Shown: in pieces, positions 1-7,132 of the stretch
How the letters are laid out: each line of letters begins with the position of its first letter
Numbering within the stretch: position 1 is the stretch's first letter
Assembly (NCBI GenBank): GCA_029974035.1
Contig: JARKQG010000105.1
Location: 1-45,022, forward strand
Length of the DNA: 45,022 nt
Source: Eubacteriales bacterium
GTDB taxonomy: Bacteria; Bacillota_A; Clostridia; Christensenellales; Aristaeellaceae
Direction: 5' to 3'
The notes under the pieces: model-generated
What the model saw: the letters and a program-made list of their open reading frames with translations, nothing else
Database searches by the model: none
What the model was told of the DNA's origin: nothing
Program-made: the position numbers and the translations under genes

Positions 1-692
1 GTCCGGTCGTCGATCATGACGTTGTTGACCTTGGTGTCGTTGTGGGTGACGCGCACCGGCAGCGCGCCGTCGGCGAGCTTTTTGACGATCTGCCCCATCA
101 TCCTTCGGCGCTCAAAGAAGAATTCGATCTCGTCCTCCAGCTCGGCCACCCGCCCGGCGCGGTCGTCCGCCACGGACTGGACAAAGGCATAAAAGCGCCG
201 CATGGTGTTGTGAAAGTTGGGAATGGTTTCGAAAAGCTCCCCGGCGGGAAAGTCAAACAGCCGCCGCTGGAACATGCCAAAGCCGCGCCCGGCCTCAAAG
301 AACTGGCGCGGCGCGCGCACCCGGTCGTAGGCGGTGGCGTTTTCGATGAAATGATAGGCGCGCCAGAAGCCGCCCTCGCTGTCCTGAAACAGCGTGCCGC
401 CGGAGCGCAGGGCGACCAGCTCCAGCACGTGGCGCTTGGGGTCCATGCCCTCGGCTTCAAGGCGCTCGCGCAGGTGCCCCGTCACCCGTTCGATGTTGCG
501 CATCACCCTGTCGGGCGCCTTGAACACGTAGGAATTGATGTGCTGCAGCGTGTAGTGCCGCTCGCGACCCCGGTCCAGGTAGACCAGGTGATAGGTGTTG
601 TTGATGTTGCCGGAGTGCAGCTCCTCCGCGGACAGGTATCTGCCCGCGAAGCTGAACTCCGGCAGCACGTGCTTGATGTCGTTGTACACCAT
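1..692 (-). CDS. Aminoglycoside phosphotransferase-fold kinase, possibly N-acetylhexosamine 1-kinase-like (partial)
   Basis: The reading frame is open from the ATG at 692 to the left edge of the window, about 230 codons, so the C-terminus is missing. Visible are an N-terminal glycine/asparagine loop (HSGNINNTYHLVYL) of the kind that closes over ATP and, near the cut end, the catalytic loop VTHNDTKVNNVMID, which fits the HxDxxxxN Brenner motif of the APH/choline-kinase fold. The wording of both motifs resembles N-acetylhexosamine 1-kinases and related APH-family sugar kinases rather than classical aminoglycoside resistance enzymes. Substrate is therefore inference: a small sugar or amino sugar in the cytoplasm. 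It starts one base after the stop of the upstream sulfhydrylase gene, so the two are probably cotranscribed and translationally coupled. There is no strong Shine-Dalgarno sequence of its own. Confidence 0.75.
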   Translation of the reverse strand, partial: MVYNDIKHVLPEFSFAGRYLSAEELHSGNINNTYHLVYLDRGRERHYTLQHINSYVFKAPDRVMRNIERVTGHLRERLEAEGMDPKRHVLELVALRSGGTLFQDSEGGFWRAYHFIENATAYDRVRAPRQFFEAGRGFGMFQRRLFDFPAGELFETIPNFHNTMRRFYAFVQSVADDRAGRVAELEDEIEFFFERRRMMGQIVKKLADGALPVRVTHNDTKVNNVMIDDR

Positions 693-693
693 G

Positions 694-1980
694 TTATTGC
701 CGCGAGGCGGCCAGCGCCGCTTCGAGGTCCTCGATCAGGTCGTCCACGTCCTCCAGCCCCACCGACACGCGGATCAGGTCCGCGGGCACGCCGGCCAGGC
801 GCAGTTCCTCCTCGTTCAGCTGGCCGTGGGTGGTGGAGGCGGGGTGGATGATGAGGGATTTCGCGTCGGCCACGTTGGCGAGGTTGGAGAAGATGGTCAG
901 CGCGTCGATGAAGCGGACGCCCGCGTCATAGCCGCCCCGGATGCCGAAGGTCAGGATGCCGCCCGCGCCCAGCGGCATGTATTTTTTCATCCGCTCGTGA
1001 TACCGGTCATCCTCAAGGCCCGGGTAGCCGACCCAGGCCACCGACGGATGCCCCGCCAGAAAGCGCGCAATTTTCTCCGCGCTGCGGCAGTGCCGCTCCA
1101 TCCGGAGCGACAGCGTTTCCAGGCCGTTCAAAAGCAAAAAGGCGTTAAAGGGGCTCATGCAGGCGCCCACGTCCCGCAGGCCCTGCACCCGGGCCTTGGT
1201 GGCAAAGGGCGCGGGCACGTCGGCGTAGACGATGCCGTGGTAGCTGTCGTCCGGCTGGTTGAAGTCGGCAAAGCGGGGGTTGCCCTTCCATTGGAAGGTG
1301 CCCAGGTCCACCAGCGCGCCGCCCATGGCGGTGCCGTGGCCGCCCACGTACTTGGTCAGGGAATGCACGACGATGTCCGCGCCAAATTCCTTGGGCCGCA
1401 GCAGGTACGGGGAGGTAAACGTGCCGTCCACGATCACCGGCAGGCCGTGGCGGTGGGCCAAATCGCACAGTTTTTCGATGTCCGGGATGTTCATGCCGGG
1501 GTTGCCGATGGTTTCAAAGTAGAGCGCGCGGGTTTTTTCATTGATGGCGCCCTCGATGCCCTCGAAGTCCTCGGCGTCAAAAAGGCGCACCTGGATGCCG
1601 TAGCGGTCCGGCAGGCGTTTGGAGAACAGCGTAAACGTGCCGCCGTAGAGCGAGCGGACCGCGATGATTTCCTCCCCGGCCACCGCAAGGTTCTGGATGG
1701 CCGCCATGATCGCCGCCATGCCGGAGGCAAACGCCAGCCCCGCCGCGCCGCCCTCGAGGGCCGCGAGGCGCTTTTCCAGCACGTCTGTCGTGGGGTTCAT
1801 GATGCGGGTGTAAATGTTCCCTTCCTTGCGCAGCGCAAAGACCTCCGCCGCGTCGGCGACGCTGTCAAAGGTATAGGCGGTGGTCATGTAGATCGGGACG
1901 GCGCGGGACTTGGTGGAAGGGTCCGGGTTCTGTCCGGCGTGGGCCTGGAGCGTGTCAAAGCGCGGGTTCTTCAGCGACAT
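694..1980 (-). CDS. metY: O-acetylhomoserine sulfhydrylase (aminocarboxypropyltransferase)
   Basis: A PLP enzyme of the Cys/Met metabolism family that makes homocysteine (or methionine) from O-acetylhomoserine and sulfide (or methanethiol) in the cytoplasm. The 428-residue product has the usual family length. Visible are YTRIMNPTTDVLEKRLAALEGG near residues 57-78, the SGMAA stretch near 86, and the PLP-lysine motif HSLTKYVGGHGTAMGG with Lys210. A longer reading frame runs upstream to 2403, but the ATG at 1980 fits the family N-terminus (MSLKNPRFDTLQAHAGQ) and has AAAGGGGAAG seven bases before it. A strong promoter lies just upstream, leaving only about 25 bases of leader, too short for an S-box or T-box. 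The partial kinase gene follows after one base. MetY versus a MetB/MetZ-type specificity cannot be settled by eye, but the overall sequence is typical MetY. Confidence 0.93.
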   Translation of the reverse strand: MSLKNPRFDTLQAHAGQNPDPSTKSRAVPIYMTTAYTFDSVADAAEVFALRKEGNIYTRIMNPTTDVLEKRLAALEGGAAGLAFASGMAAIMAAIQNLAVAGEEIIAVRSLYGGTFTLFSKRLPDRYGIQVRLFDAEDFEGIEGAINEKTRALYFETIGNPGMNIPDIEKLCDLAHRHGLPVIVDGTFTSPYLLRPKEFGADIVVHSLTKYVGGHGTAMGGALVDLGTFQWKGNPRFADFNQPDDSYHGIVYADVPAPFATKARVQGLRDVGACMSPFNAFLLLNGLETLSLRMERHCRSAEKIARFLAGHPSVAWVGYPGLEDDRYHERMKKYMPLGAGGILTFGIRGGYDAGVRFIDALTIFSNLANVADAKSLIIHPASTTHGQLNEEELRLAGVPADLIRVSVGLEDVDDLIEDLEAALAASRQ

Positions 1981-2010
1981 ATGAACTTCCCCTTTCGCGG
2001 CGTTACCGGC

Positions 2011-2039
2011 ATTATACCAAATCCCGCCACGCTTGACAA
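2011..2039 (-). promoter_or_regulatory. Sigma-A promoter of the sulfhydrylase gene
   Basis: Read on the minus strand: TTGTCA (2039-2034), 17-base spacer, TATAAT (2016-2011). The -35 overlaps that of the opposite promoter by five bases. The predicted transcript starts near 2004. Confidence 0.85.
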
Positions 2040-2061
2040 CGCGGGAAGGCGGACTTATAAT
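2033..2061 (+). promoter_or_regulatory. Sigma-A promoter of the cation-efflux gene
   Basis: TTGACA (2033-2038), 17-base spacer, TATAAT (2056-2061): a perfect consensus. It runs back to back with the sulfhydrylase promoter and shares its -35 region. Confidence 0.88.
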
Positions 2062-2127
2062 CAAAGCCATTTCATATCCTTTTTTATGGAAAGAAAAACC
2101 GGCGGAGGAGCGGGGAGGCGGGCGCGC

Positions 2128-3300
2128 TTGATCGATTTTTTGCTGAACCGGCTGGCGCCGGGCTGGCGGGCGCCGGGAAACGCCGCCGCCCGGGCCCGGG
2201 TGGGCGTGGCCGCGGGAGGGATGGGCATCGCGCTGAACCTCTTGCTGTTTGCCGCGAAGCTGGCCGTCGGCCTCCTGTCCGGTTCGGTGGCGATCCTGTC
2301 CGACGCGTTCAACAACATCTCCGACACCGGCTCGTCGCTGGTGGCGCTGATCGGCATGCGCCTGGCCGCCCGCCGGCCCGACCGCGAGCACCCCTTCGGC
2401 CACGGCCGTGCCGAGTACGTCAGCGCGCTGATCGTGGCGATGATGATCCTGCTGGTGGCCCTTGAGCTAGTGAAGGCGTCCGTCGAAAAGCTGATCGCGC
2501 CCGAGGCGGTGTCGGTCAGCCCGGCGGTGCTGGCGGTGTTGGCGGCCTCCGTGGTGGTCAAGCTGGCGATGTTTGGCGCAAACCGGGCGCTGGCCCGGCG
2601 CATTGGTTCCAGCGTGCTCACCGCCGCCGCGGCCGACAGCCTGAACGACGCCGTCGTCACGTCGCTGATCCTGGCGGGGGCCTTTGCCGGCGCGCGCTTC
2701 GGCTGGAATCTGGACGCGCCGGCGGGCATTCTGGTCTCCCTTTTCATCTTCTACGGCGGCATCCGGATTGCCCGGGAGGTGGTGTCGCTGCTCCTGGGCG
2801 GCAAGGCGGACCCGGCGCTCGAACGCGCCATTGCCGAGCGCGTGCTGGCGGCGGAGGGCATTTTGGGCGTGCATGACCTGATCGTGCACGACTACGGTCC
2901 CGGGCGGCAGATGGCCTCCGTGCACGCGGAGGTGGACGAGGCCGCCGGCGTTCGGAAAATTCACGAAGCCATCGACGCCGCCGAGCGCCGCATCCTGAAG
3001 GAGCTGGGTGTGCCGGTGGTGATCCACATGGACCCGGTGGCCGCCAATTGCGACGAAACCAACGCCGCCAGGGCGCGGATGGTGAAGCTGATCACCGACG
3101 TCAACCCCCGCTTCACGCTGCACGACTTCCGCGTGACGCGCAAGGGCGGGCATACCCGGGTGAGCTTTGACCTGGCGGTGCCCGGCGATATGCCCGAGGC
3201 GGAGCGGGCGCGGGCGCTGGAGGCGATCAAGCGCGCCGCAAAGGCCGAAGACCCCGGCTGCCGGCTGGTGGTGCAGGTTGACAGCCGCTACGACGCGTAG
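2128..3300 (+). CDS. Cation diffusion facilitator family efflux transporter
   Basis: A membrane antiporter of the CDF family that exports divalent metals (Zn, Mn, Fe, Co or similar) in exchange for protons. The N-terminal half carries about six membrane segments. The metal-site motif SDAFNNISDTGSS lies in helix II and HPFGHGRAEY follows the next helix, both diagnostic of the FieF/YiiP-like branch; a second D-rich site (AADSLNDAVVTS) is in helix V. The C-terminal part is the cytoplasmic dimerisation domain, with an extended tail (ITDVNPRFTLHDFRVTRKGG) found in many Bacillota members. I chose the TTG at 2128 because GGGGAGG lies nine bases upstream and homologues begin here; the ATG at 2086 gives 14 more residues but has no ribosome binding site. 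The metal specificity is unknown. Its 3' end contains the -35 of the next gene's promoter. Confidence 0.9.
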   Translation: MIDFLLNRLAPGWRAPGNAAARARVGVAAGGMGIALNLLLFAAKLAVGLLSGSVAILSDAFNNISDTGSSLVALIGMRLAARRPDREHPFGHGRAEYVSALIVAMMILLVALELVKASVEKLIAPEAVSVSPAVLAVLAASVVVKLAMFGANRALARRIGSSVLTAAAADSLNDAVVTSLILAGAFAGARFGWNLDAPAGILVSLFIFYGGIRIAREVVSLLLGGKADPALERAIAERVLAAEGILGVHDLIVHDYGPGRQMASVHAEVDEAAGVRKIHEAIDAAERRILKELGVPVVIHMDPVAANCDETNAARARMVKLITDVNPRFTLHDFRVTRKGGHTRVSFDLAVPGDMPEAERARALEAIKRAAKAEDPGCRLVVQVDSRYDA

Positions 3301-3306
3301 TATAAT
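3278..3306 (+). promoter_or_regulatory. Consensus promoter of the ABC-F gene, embedded in the end of the CDF gene
   Basis: TTGACA (3278-3283), 17-base spacer, TATAAT (3301-3306). The -35 lies inside the last codons of the CDF gene and the -10 starts on the base after its stop codon. Predicted start near 3313, giving a leader of about 160 bases. Confidence 0.88.
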
Positions 3307-3342
3307 GCGGGTGAATTCGGGAAAGGACGGTATTTCGATCGG

Positions 3343-3360
3343 ATGAAGATTCGCGGCTGA
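3343..3360 (+). CDS. Possible leader peptide MKIRG upstream of the ABC-F gene
   Basis: ATG plus four codons and TGA (M-K-I-R-G) within the ABC-F leader. The only purine-rich ribosome site (AAAGGACGG, 3322-3330) is rather far, 12 bases upstream. It would fit a stall peptide, but a five-codon frame can occur by chance. Confidence 0.3.
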   Translation: MKIRG

Positions 3361-3442
3361 TTTCGACAGGCTTCGCGCCCGGTGGGCGCCATTTTGCGCT
3401 GTCGGAATGAGTCGCGGGCTTTTCAGAAGCCTTTTGTCGCGA

Positions 3443-3473
3443 CCCTTCCGGCATGCGCCGGGAGGGCTTTTTT
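3443..3473 (+). terminator. Intrinsic terminator containing the ABC-F ribosome binding site
   Basis: Ten-base-pair stem (3443-3452 with 3457-3466, one G-U), loop ATGC, then CTTTTTT to 3473. The 3' arm GCCGGGAGGG contains the Shine-Dalgarno GGAGGG, and the ABC-F start codon follows the T-run directly at 3474. Confidence 0.82.
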
Positions 3474-5093
3474 ATGGCAAAAATGCTGCTTTCGGCCGAG
3501 GGGATCAAGGTCCGCTTTGGCTCGAGGAAGATCCTGGACATCGACAGGTTGGAACTTTACGACGGGGACCGGATCGGCCTGGTGGGCGAAAACGGCGCGG
3601 GCAAGACGACGCTTCTTGACGTGCTGTCCGGCGCGCGTTCGCCCGACGGGGGGACGGTGCGCCGCCTCGCGCCGGTGGCGGTCATCCGGCAGGACGCGCG
3701 GACCGGGCCGGACCGGGCCAGCGCGGAGTACAGGCGCCGCTTCCGGGCGCCGGAGGCGGGGGTCAACCTGTCCGGCGGCGAGGAAACCCGCCGGCGCATC
3801 GCCGCGGCGCTTTCCAAGGGCGCGCGGGTGCTGCTGGCGGACGAGCCCACCAGCGATCTGGACGAGGCGGGCGTGCGCCTTCTGACCGACGCGCTGAAGG
3901 GCTTTGACGGCGCGCTGGTGCTCGTCAGCCACGACCGGGCGCTTCTGGACGGCGTGGCGCGGGTAATCGGGGAACTGGAGGACGGAACCCTTACGCTCTA
4001 TCCCGGCAACTACTCGGCCTGGCAGGCCGAGCGGGCGCGACGGCGCGCCTTTGAGCGGTCCGAGTACGACCGGTACCGCGCCGAGCAGGCGCGGCTGCGC
4101 AAGTCGGCCCAGCGGATGGCGGAGCGCGCTTCCCAGGTGCACCTGCCGGACCGCATGGGGGTGAGCGAGGCACGGCTGCACAGGCGCGCGGTGTCGGCCT
4201 CCCAGGGCAGCCTCCATCAGGCGCGCAAGGCCCTCGAGAGCCGCCTCGAAAAGCTGCCCGAGGCGCGCCGCCCCCGGGAGGACCCCGAGATCCGCATGGA
4301 GATCGCCGCCGGCGGCATCACAAGCCGCGTGGCGGCCGAAACCCGGGGGCTTACGCTTCGCGCCGGGGAGAAGATCCTGCTGCGGGACGCGGACTTTTGC
4401 GTGCCCACCTTTTCGCGCACGGCGCTTCTCGGCCCCAACGGCTGCGGCAAGACCACGCTGATCCGCGCGCTATTGGCGGGCGACGGCGTCGCCGTCCGCC
4501 CCGGCGTCCGGATCGGCGCGCTGGACCAGGGGACGCGGGCGCTCAAAGACTCGAAAAGCGCGCTGGAAAACGCGATGAGCGCCTCGGTGCAGCCCGAGAG
4601 CGCGGTGCGCACGGTGCTGGCGCGGCTGGGCATCCGCGGCGACGCGGCACTGAAACCCGTGGCCAGCCTGTCCGGCGGCGAGCGCGTCAAGGTGGCGCTG
4701 GCGCGGCTCATGGCCTCGGACGCCAACTTCCTCGTGCTGGACGAGCCCACCAACCACCTGGACATCTTTTCACTGGAGGCGCTGGGCGATGTGCTGGCCG
4801 GTTACGGCGGCACGCTGCTCTTTGTCAGCCACGACAGCCGCTTTGTCGAACAGGTGGCGACGCGGCTGGTGTTTTTTGAGGGCGGGCGGCTGGACGCCTT
4901 TGAGGGGACGATGGCCGAGTGGCGTGCCCGCAAGGCCGTCCTCGCCGCGCCGCCCGACCGGATGATCCTCGAAATGCGCATGGCGGAGCTGGCGGCGCGG
5001 CTTTCAAAGCCCAGAAAGGGCGACCGCCCGGAGGAACTGAACCAGCGCTATGACGAAATTGCCCGGCAGCTTCGGACGCTTCCGAAGCCCTGA
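3474..5093 (+). CDS. ABC-F family ATPase, ribosome-protection type
   Basis: A soluble protein with two ABC domains and no membrane segments, 539 residues. Domain 1: Walker A GENGAGKTT (residues 38-46), signature NLSGGEETRR, Walker B VLLADEPTSDLD. Domain 2: GPNGCGKTT, signature SLSGGERVK, Walker B FLVLDEPTNHLD, switch His in LLFVSHDSRFV. The roughly 90-residue charged linker between them (rich in R, E and A) corresponds to the interdomain arm that reaches into the ribosomal peptidyl-transferase centre in this family. ABC-F proteins either regulate translation (EttA/Uup type) or dislodge antibiotics such as lincosamides, pleuromutilins and macrolides. The terminator-bearing leader favours an antibiotic-inducible resistance role, by inference. 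Start: ATG at 3474 with GGAGGG seven bases upstream. I cannot assign it to a named resistance subfamily. Confidence 0.9.
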   Translation: MAKMLLSAEGIKVRFGSRKILDIDRLELYDGDRIGLVGENGAGKTTLLDVLSGARSPDGGTVRRLAPVAVIRQDARTGPDRASAEYRRRFRAPEAGVNLSGGEETRRRIAAALSKGARVLLADEPTSDLDEAGVRLLTDALKGFDGALVLVSHDRALLDGVARVIGELEDGTLTLYPGNYSAWQAERARRRAFERSEYDRYRAEQARLRKSAQRMAERASQVHLPDRMGVSEARLHRRAVSASQGSLHQARKALESRLEKLPEARRPREDPEIRMEIAAGGITSRVAAETRGLTLRAGEKILLRDADFCVPTFSRTALLGPNGCGKTTLIRALLAGDGVAVRPGVRIGALDQGTRALKDSKSALENAMSASVQPESAVRTVLARLGIRGDAALKPVASLSGGERVKVALARLMASDANFLVLDEPTNHLDIFSLEALGDVLAGYGGTLLFVSHDSRFVEQVATRLVFFEGGRLDAFEGTMAEWRARKAVLAAPPDRMILEMRMAELAARLSKPRKGDRPEELNQRYDEIARQLRTLPKP

Positions 5094-5112
5094 GATTCCG
5101 CGATGGCAAAAA

Positions 5113-5143
5113 CGCCCGGTTGACTTTCGGCCGGGCGCCTTTC
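5113..5143 (+). terminator. Weak terminator of the ABC-F gene
   Basis: Stem CGCCCGG (5113-5119) with CCGGGCG (5131-5137), 11-base loop, then CCTTTCT. The loop begins with the -35 box of the following gene's promoter. Confidence 0.45.
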
Positions 5144-5149
5144 TATAAT
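5120..5149 (+). promoter_or_regulatory. Sigma-A promoter of the first GH3 gene
   Basis: TTGACT (5120-5125), 18-base spacer, TATAAT (5144-5149). The -35 sits in the loop of the preceding terminator hairpin. Confidence 0.75.
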
Positions 5150-5197
5150 GAAAACGATGCGGTTATAAAAATACGGCGCATCACAAGGAAAGGAGCA

Positions 5198-6280
5198 ATG
5201 CCTGTGCGCGCGATCAGACGAAGCGCCCTGGGCCTTTTGCTGGCGCTGTGCCTTGCGCTGCCCGGCGCGGCCGGCGGGGCGGAGGATCATACCACTGAAA
5301 AAATCCTGGAGGGCATGACGCTGAAGGAGAAGATCGGCCAGCTGTTTTTGGCGGACTGCCCGGCGGATGCCGAGGCCGCGGCCCGAACCTATCACCCCGG
5401 CGGATACGTGCTGTTCGCGGCCAATTTTCAAAACGAAACACCCGAGAGCGCGAAAGCGGCGATCGCGCGGTATCAGGCGGCTTCGAAGGTGCCCATGCTG
5501 ATCGCGGTGGACGAGGAGGGCGGCGACGTCACCCGCGTCAGCCGCTTCGCGGCCTTCCGCGGCGAAAAATTTCCGTCGCCGCAGGCGGTTTACGCGGCCG
5601 GCGGATGGGCGGCGATCCGGGCGGATGCCCGGGAAAAGGCGGCGCTTCTGAAGCCGCTGGGCGTCAACGTCAACCTGGCGCCGGTGGCGGACCTGCCCAC
5701 CAGCGCGAAGTCCTTCATTTACAGCCGATCCTTTGGCACCGACCCGGCGCTTACGGCCCGCTTCGTGGCCGAGATGGTGACCGAGAGCCGCAAGGCGGGG
5801 CTGGGCGCGGTGCTCAAGCACTTTCCCGGCTACGGCGACAACGGCGACACCCATACGGCCGCCATAACGGACGGGCGGCCCCTCTCCGCCTTTGAAAACC
5901 GGGACTATCTGCCCTTTCTTGCGGGCATCGAGGCGGGAGCGCAGGCGGTCATGGTGAGCCACAACATTGTCACCGCGCTGGACGCCGAATACCCCGCGTC
6001 GCTGTCCCCGGCGGTCAACGCCGCGCTGCGGGGCCTGGGGTTTGACGGCGTCATCATGACGGACGATCTGGCCATGGATGCCGTCGCGGACGCGTACGGC
6101 CAGGCGGAGGCGGCGGTGCTGGCCGTCGAGGCGGGCAGCGACATGGTGATCGCCGGCGATCTCGCGGCCTGCGCGCAGGCGGTGTACGCGGCGGTCCAGA
6201 GCGGGCGCGTTTCGGAGGCGCGGGTGGACGAGTCCGTCCGGCGCATCCTGAAGTGGAAGGAATCCCTGGGGCTGATTTGA
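5198..6280 (+). CDS. Glycoside hydrolase family 3, NagZ-like beta-N-acetylhexosaminidase (secreted), copy 1
   Basis: A 360-residue single-domain GH3 enzyme with an N-terminal signal peptide (basic start, then LGLLLALCLALPGAAGGA), so it is exported. Family marks in order: MTLKEKIGQLF, PMLIAVDEEGGDVTRV, the KHFPGYGDNGDTH loop carrying the Asp-x-His acid/base pair of NagZ-type enzymes, and the nucleophile region VIMTDDLAMDAV with the conserved Asp. It probably removes terminal N-acetylglucosamine from peptidoglycan fragments or other glycans; the substrate is inference. ATG at 5198 has AAGGAA seven bases upstream; a GTG at 5204 is an alternative with GGAG at eight bases. A paralogue with the same architecture lies at 11678-12832. 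Confidence 0.87.
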   Translation: MPVRAIRRSALGLLLALCLALPGAAGGAEDHTTEKILEGMTLKEKIGQLFLADCPADAEAAARTYHPGGYVLFAANFQNETPESAKAAIARYQAASKVPMLIAVDEEGGDVTRVSRFAAFRGEKFPSPQAVYAAGGWAAIRADAREKAALLKPLGVNVNLAPVADLPTSAKSFIYSRSFGTDPALTARFVAEMVTESRKAGLGAVLKHFPGYGDNGDTHTAAITDGRPLSAFENRDYLPFLAGIEAGAQAVMVSHNIVTALDAEYPASLSPAVNAALRGLGFDGVIMTDDLAMDAVADAYGQAEAAVLAVEAGSDMVIAGDLAACAQAVYAAVQSGRVSEARVDESVRRILKWKESLGLI

Positions 6281-6284
6281 AGCC

Positions 6285-6313
6285 TTGCAAACCGGCGCAA
6301 GGAACGGTATAAT
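6285..6313 (+). promoter_or_regulatory. Promoter of the SCP2-like / aminotransferase / MscS operon
   Basis: TTGCAA (6285-6290), 17-base spacer, TATAAT (6308-6313), with a leader of about 45 bases before the first gene. Confidence 0.75.
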
Positions 6314-6366
6314 GGACCATAAACCCGCGCGCGCGGCAAAATTCGACGGTAAGGCGGTCATGCGCG

Positions 6367-7122
6367 ATGGATCAGACGACGCTTGCTTATGTAAACCTGT
6401 ACGGCGTGCTGGGCGCGCTGCCCAGACTGTGCGAACTGGACCCCGCGGCCGCGGATCTCGCGCGGCTGAAAAAACCGCTGCGGCTGGGCCTGCGCGTCAA
6501 GGGCGGTCCCTCGGCCACGCTGGTGTTTGAAGACGGCGCCTGCCGCATGGAGGAGGGCGCGGATGCCTGCGACATGCGCCTTTCCTTTTCCTCGCCGGAA
6601 AAGTTCAACGGCATGATCGCAGGCACCGTCACGCCCATCCCGTGGAAGGGGCTGAATCACGTTTTTTTCCTGCTCCGGCGCTTTACCAGGCTGACGGACC
6701 TGCTGACCAAATATCTGAAAGCCAAACCGGAGGACCTTGAGGACGAGCACTTCTTCGCCGTCAGCACAGAGCTGATGTTCCGGGTGATCGCCCAGTCGGT
6801 GGCTCAGATCGCCAACCACGACAAAATCGGCCGGTTCAGCGCCTCAAACACCGTGGACGGCGATGTCGAGCTGTCCGTCGAGGGCGGGCCCGCCGCCATC
6901 CTCCGGGCGAAGGATCACGCGCTTTCCGCCCTTTTTGAGGTGCCGGAGAACCCCCGCGCCGTCATGCGCTTTACAAGCCTCAGGCTGGCCCGCCAGCTCT
7001 TTGACGGTCAGGTGAACGCCGTCGCCTGCGTCGGCCGGGGCGAAATCGAGGTGCGCGGCATGATCTCGATGATCGACAACATCAATCGCATCCTGGACCG
7101 CGTGGCGGTCTATCTTTCGTAG
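6367..7122 (+). CDS. SCP2 sterol-binding-domain-like protein
   Basis: A 251-residue soluble protein with no signal peptide. The part around residues 30-95 (LRLGLRVKGGPSATLVFEDGACRM, then LSFSSPEKFNGMIAGTVTPIPWKG) looks like an SCP2-type lipid-carrier fold, and the C-terminal half (FSASNTVDGDVELSVEGGPAAILRA, then MRFTSLRLARQLFDGQVNAVACVGRGEIEVRGMI) repeats that pattern, suggesting two related halves. In other proteins the fold binds a hydrophobic ligand; the ligand here is unknown. ATG at 6367 follows AAGGCGG by about nine bases. It is the first gene of an apparent operon, with the aminotransferase starting ten bases after its stop. The family assignment rests on pattern recognition and is moderate. 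Confidence 0.6.
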   Translation: MDQTTLAYVNLYGVLGALPRLCELDPAAADLARLKKPLRLGLRVKGGPSATLVFEDGACRMEEGADACDMRLSFSSPEKFNGMIAGTVTPIPWKGLNHVFFLLRRFTRLTDLLTKYLKAKPEDLEDEHFFAVSTELMFRVIAQSVAQIANHDKIGRFSASNTVDGDVELSVEGGPAAILRAKDHALSALFEVPENPRAVMRFTSLRLARQLFDGQVNAVACVGRGEIEVRGMISMIDNINRILDRVAVYLS

Positions 7123-7132
7123 GAGGCGCAGC

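Larger units (their letters stand above)
3313..3473 (+). promoter_or_regulatory. Attenuator-like leader of the ABC-F gene
   Basis: About 160 bases of untranslated leader with three consecutive hairpins: 3375-3389 (GCGCCC/GGGCGC), 3411-3443 (GTCGCG/CGCGAC enclosing GGCTT/AAGCC), and an intrinsic terminator at 3443-3473. Two small reading frames begin in it, at 3343 (five codons) and at 3407 (overlapping both distal hairpins). CCCGGTG at 3378-3384 could pair with CGCCGGG at 3456-3462 (one G-U pair), which would break the terminator. Leaders that terminate transcription unless ribosomes stall on a short upstream ORF are known for antibiotic-inducible ABC-F genes; that this one works the same way is inference. 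Confidence 0.7.

Noticed and set aside
1..692. An aminoglycoside-resistance gene
   Set aside because: The motif wording fits sugar-kinase-like APH proteins, and a metabolic neighbour is coupled to it.
1981..2010. An S-box or T-box riboswitch before the sulfhydrylase gene
   Set aside because: The predicted leader is only about 25 bases, too short for either.
595..2085. A long plus-strand frame leading into the CDF gene and overlapping the sulfhydrylase gene
   Set aside because: The sulfhydrylase on the other strand is a clear homologue with its own promoter and ribosome site; the CDF start lies downstream.
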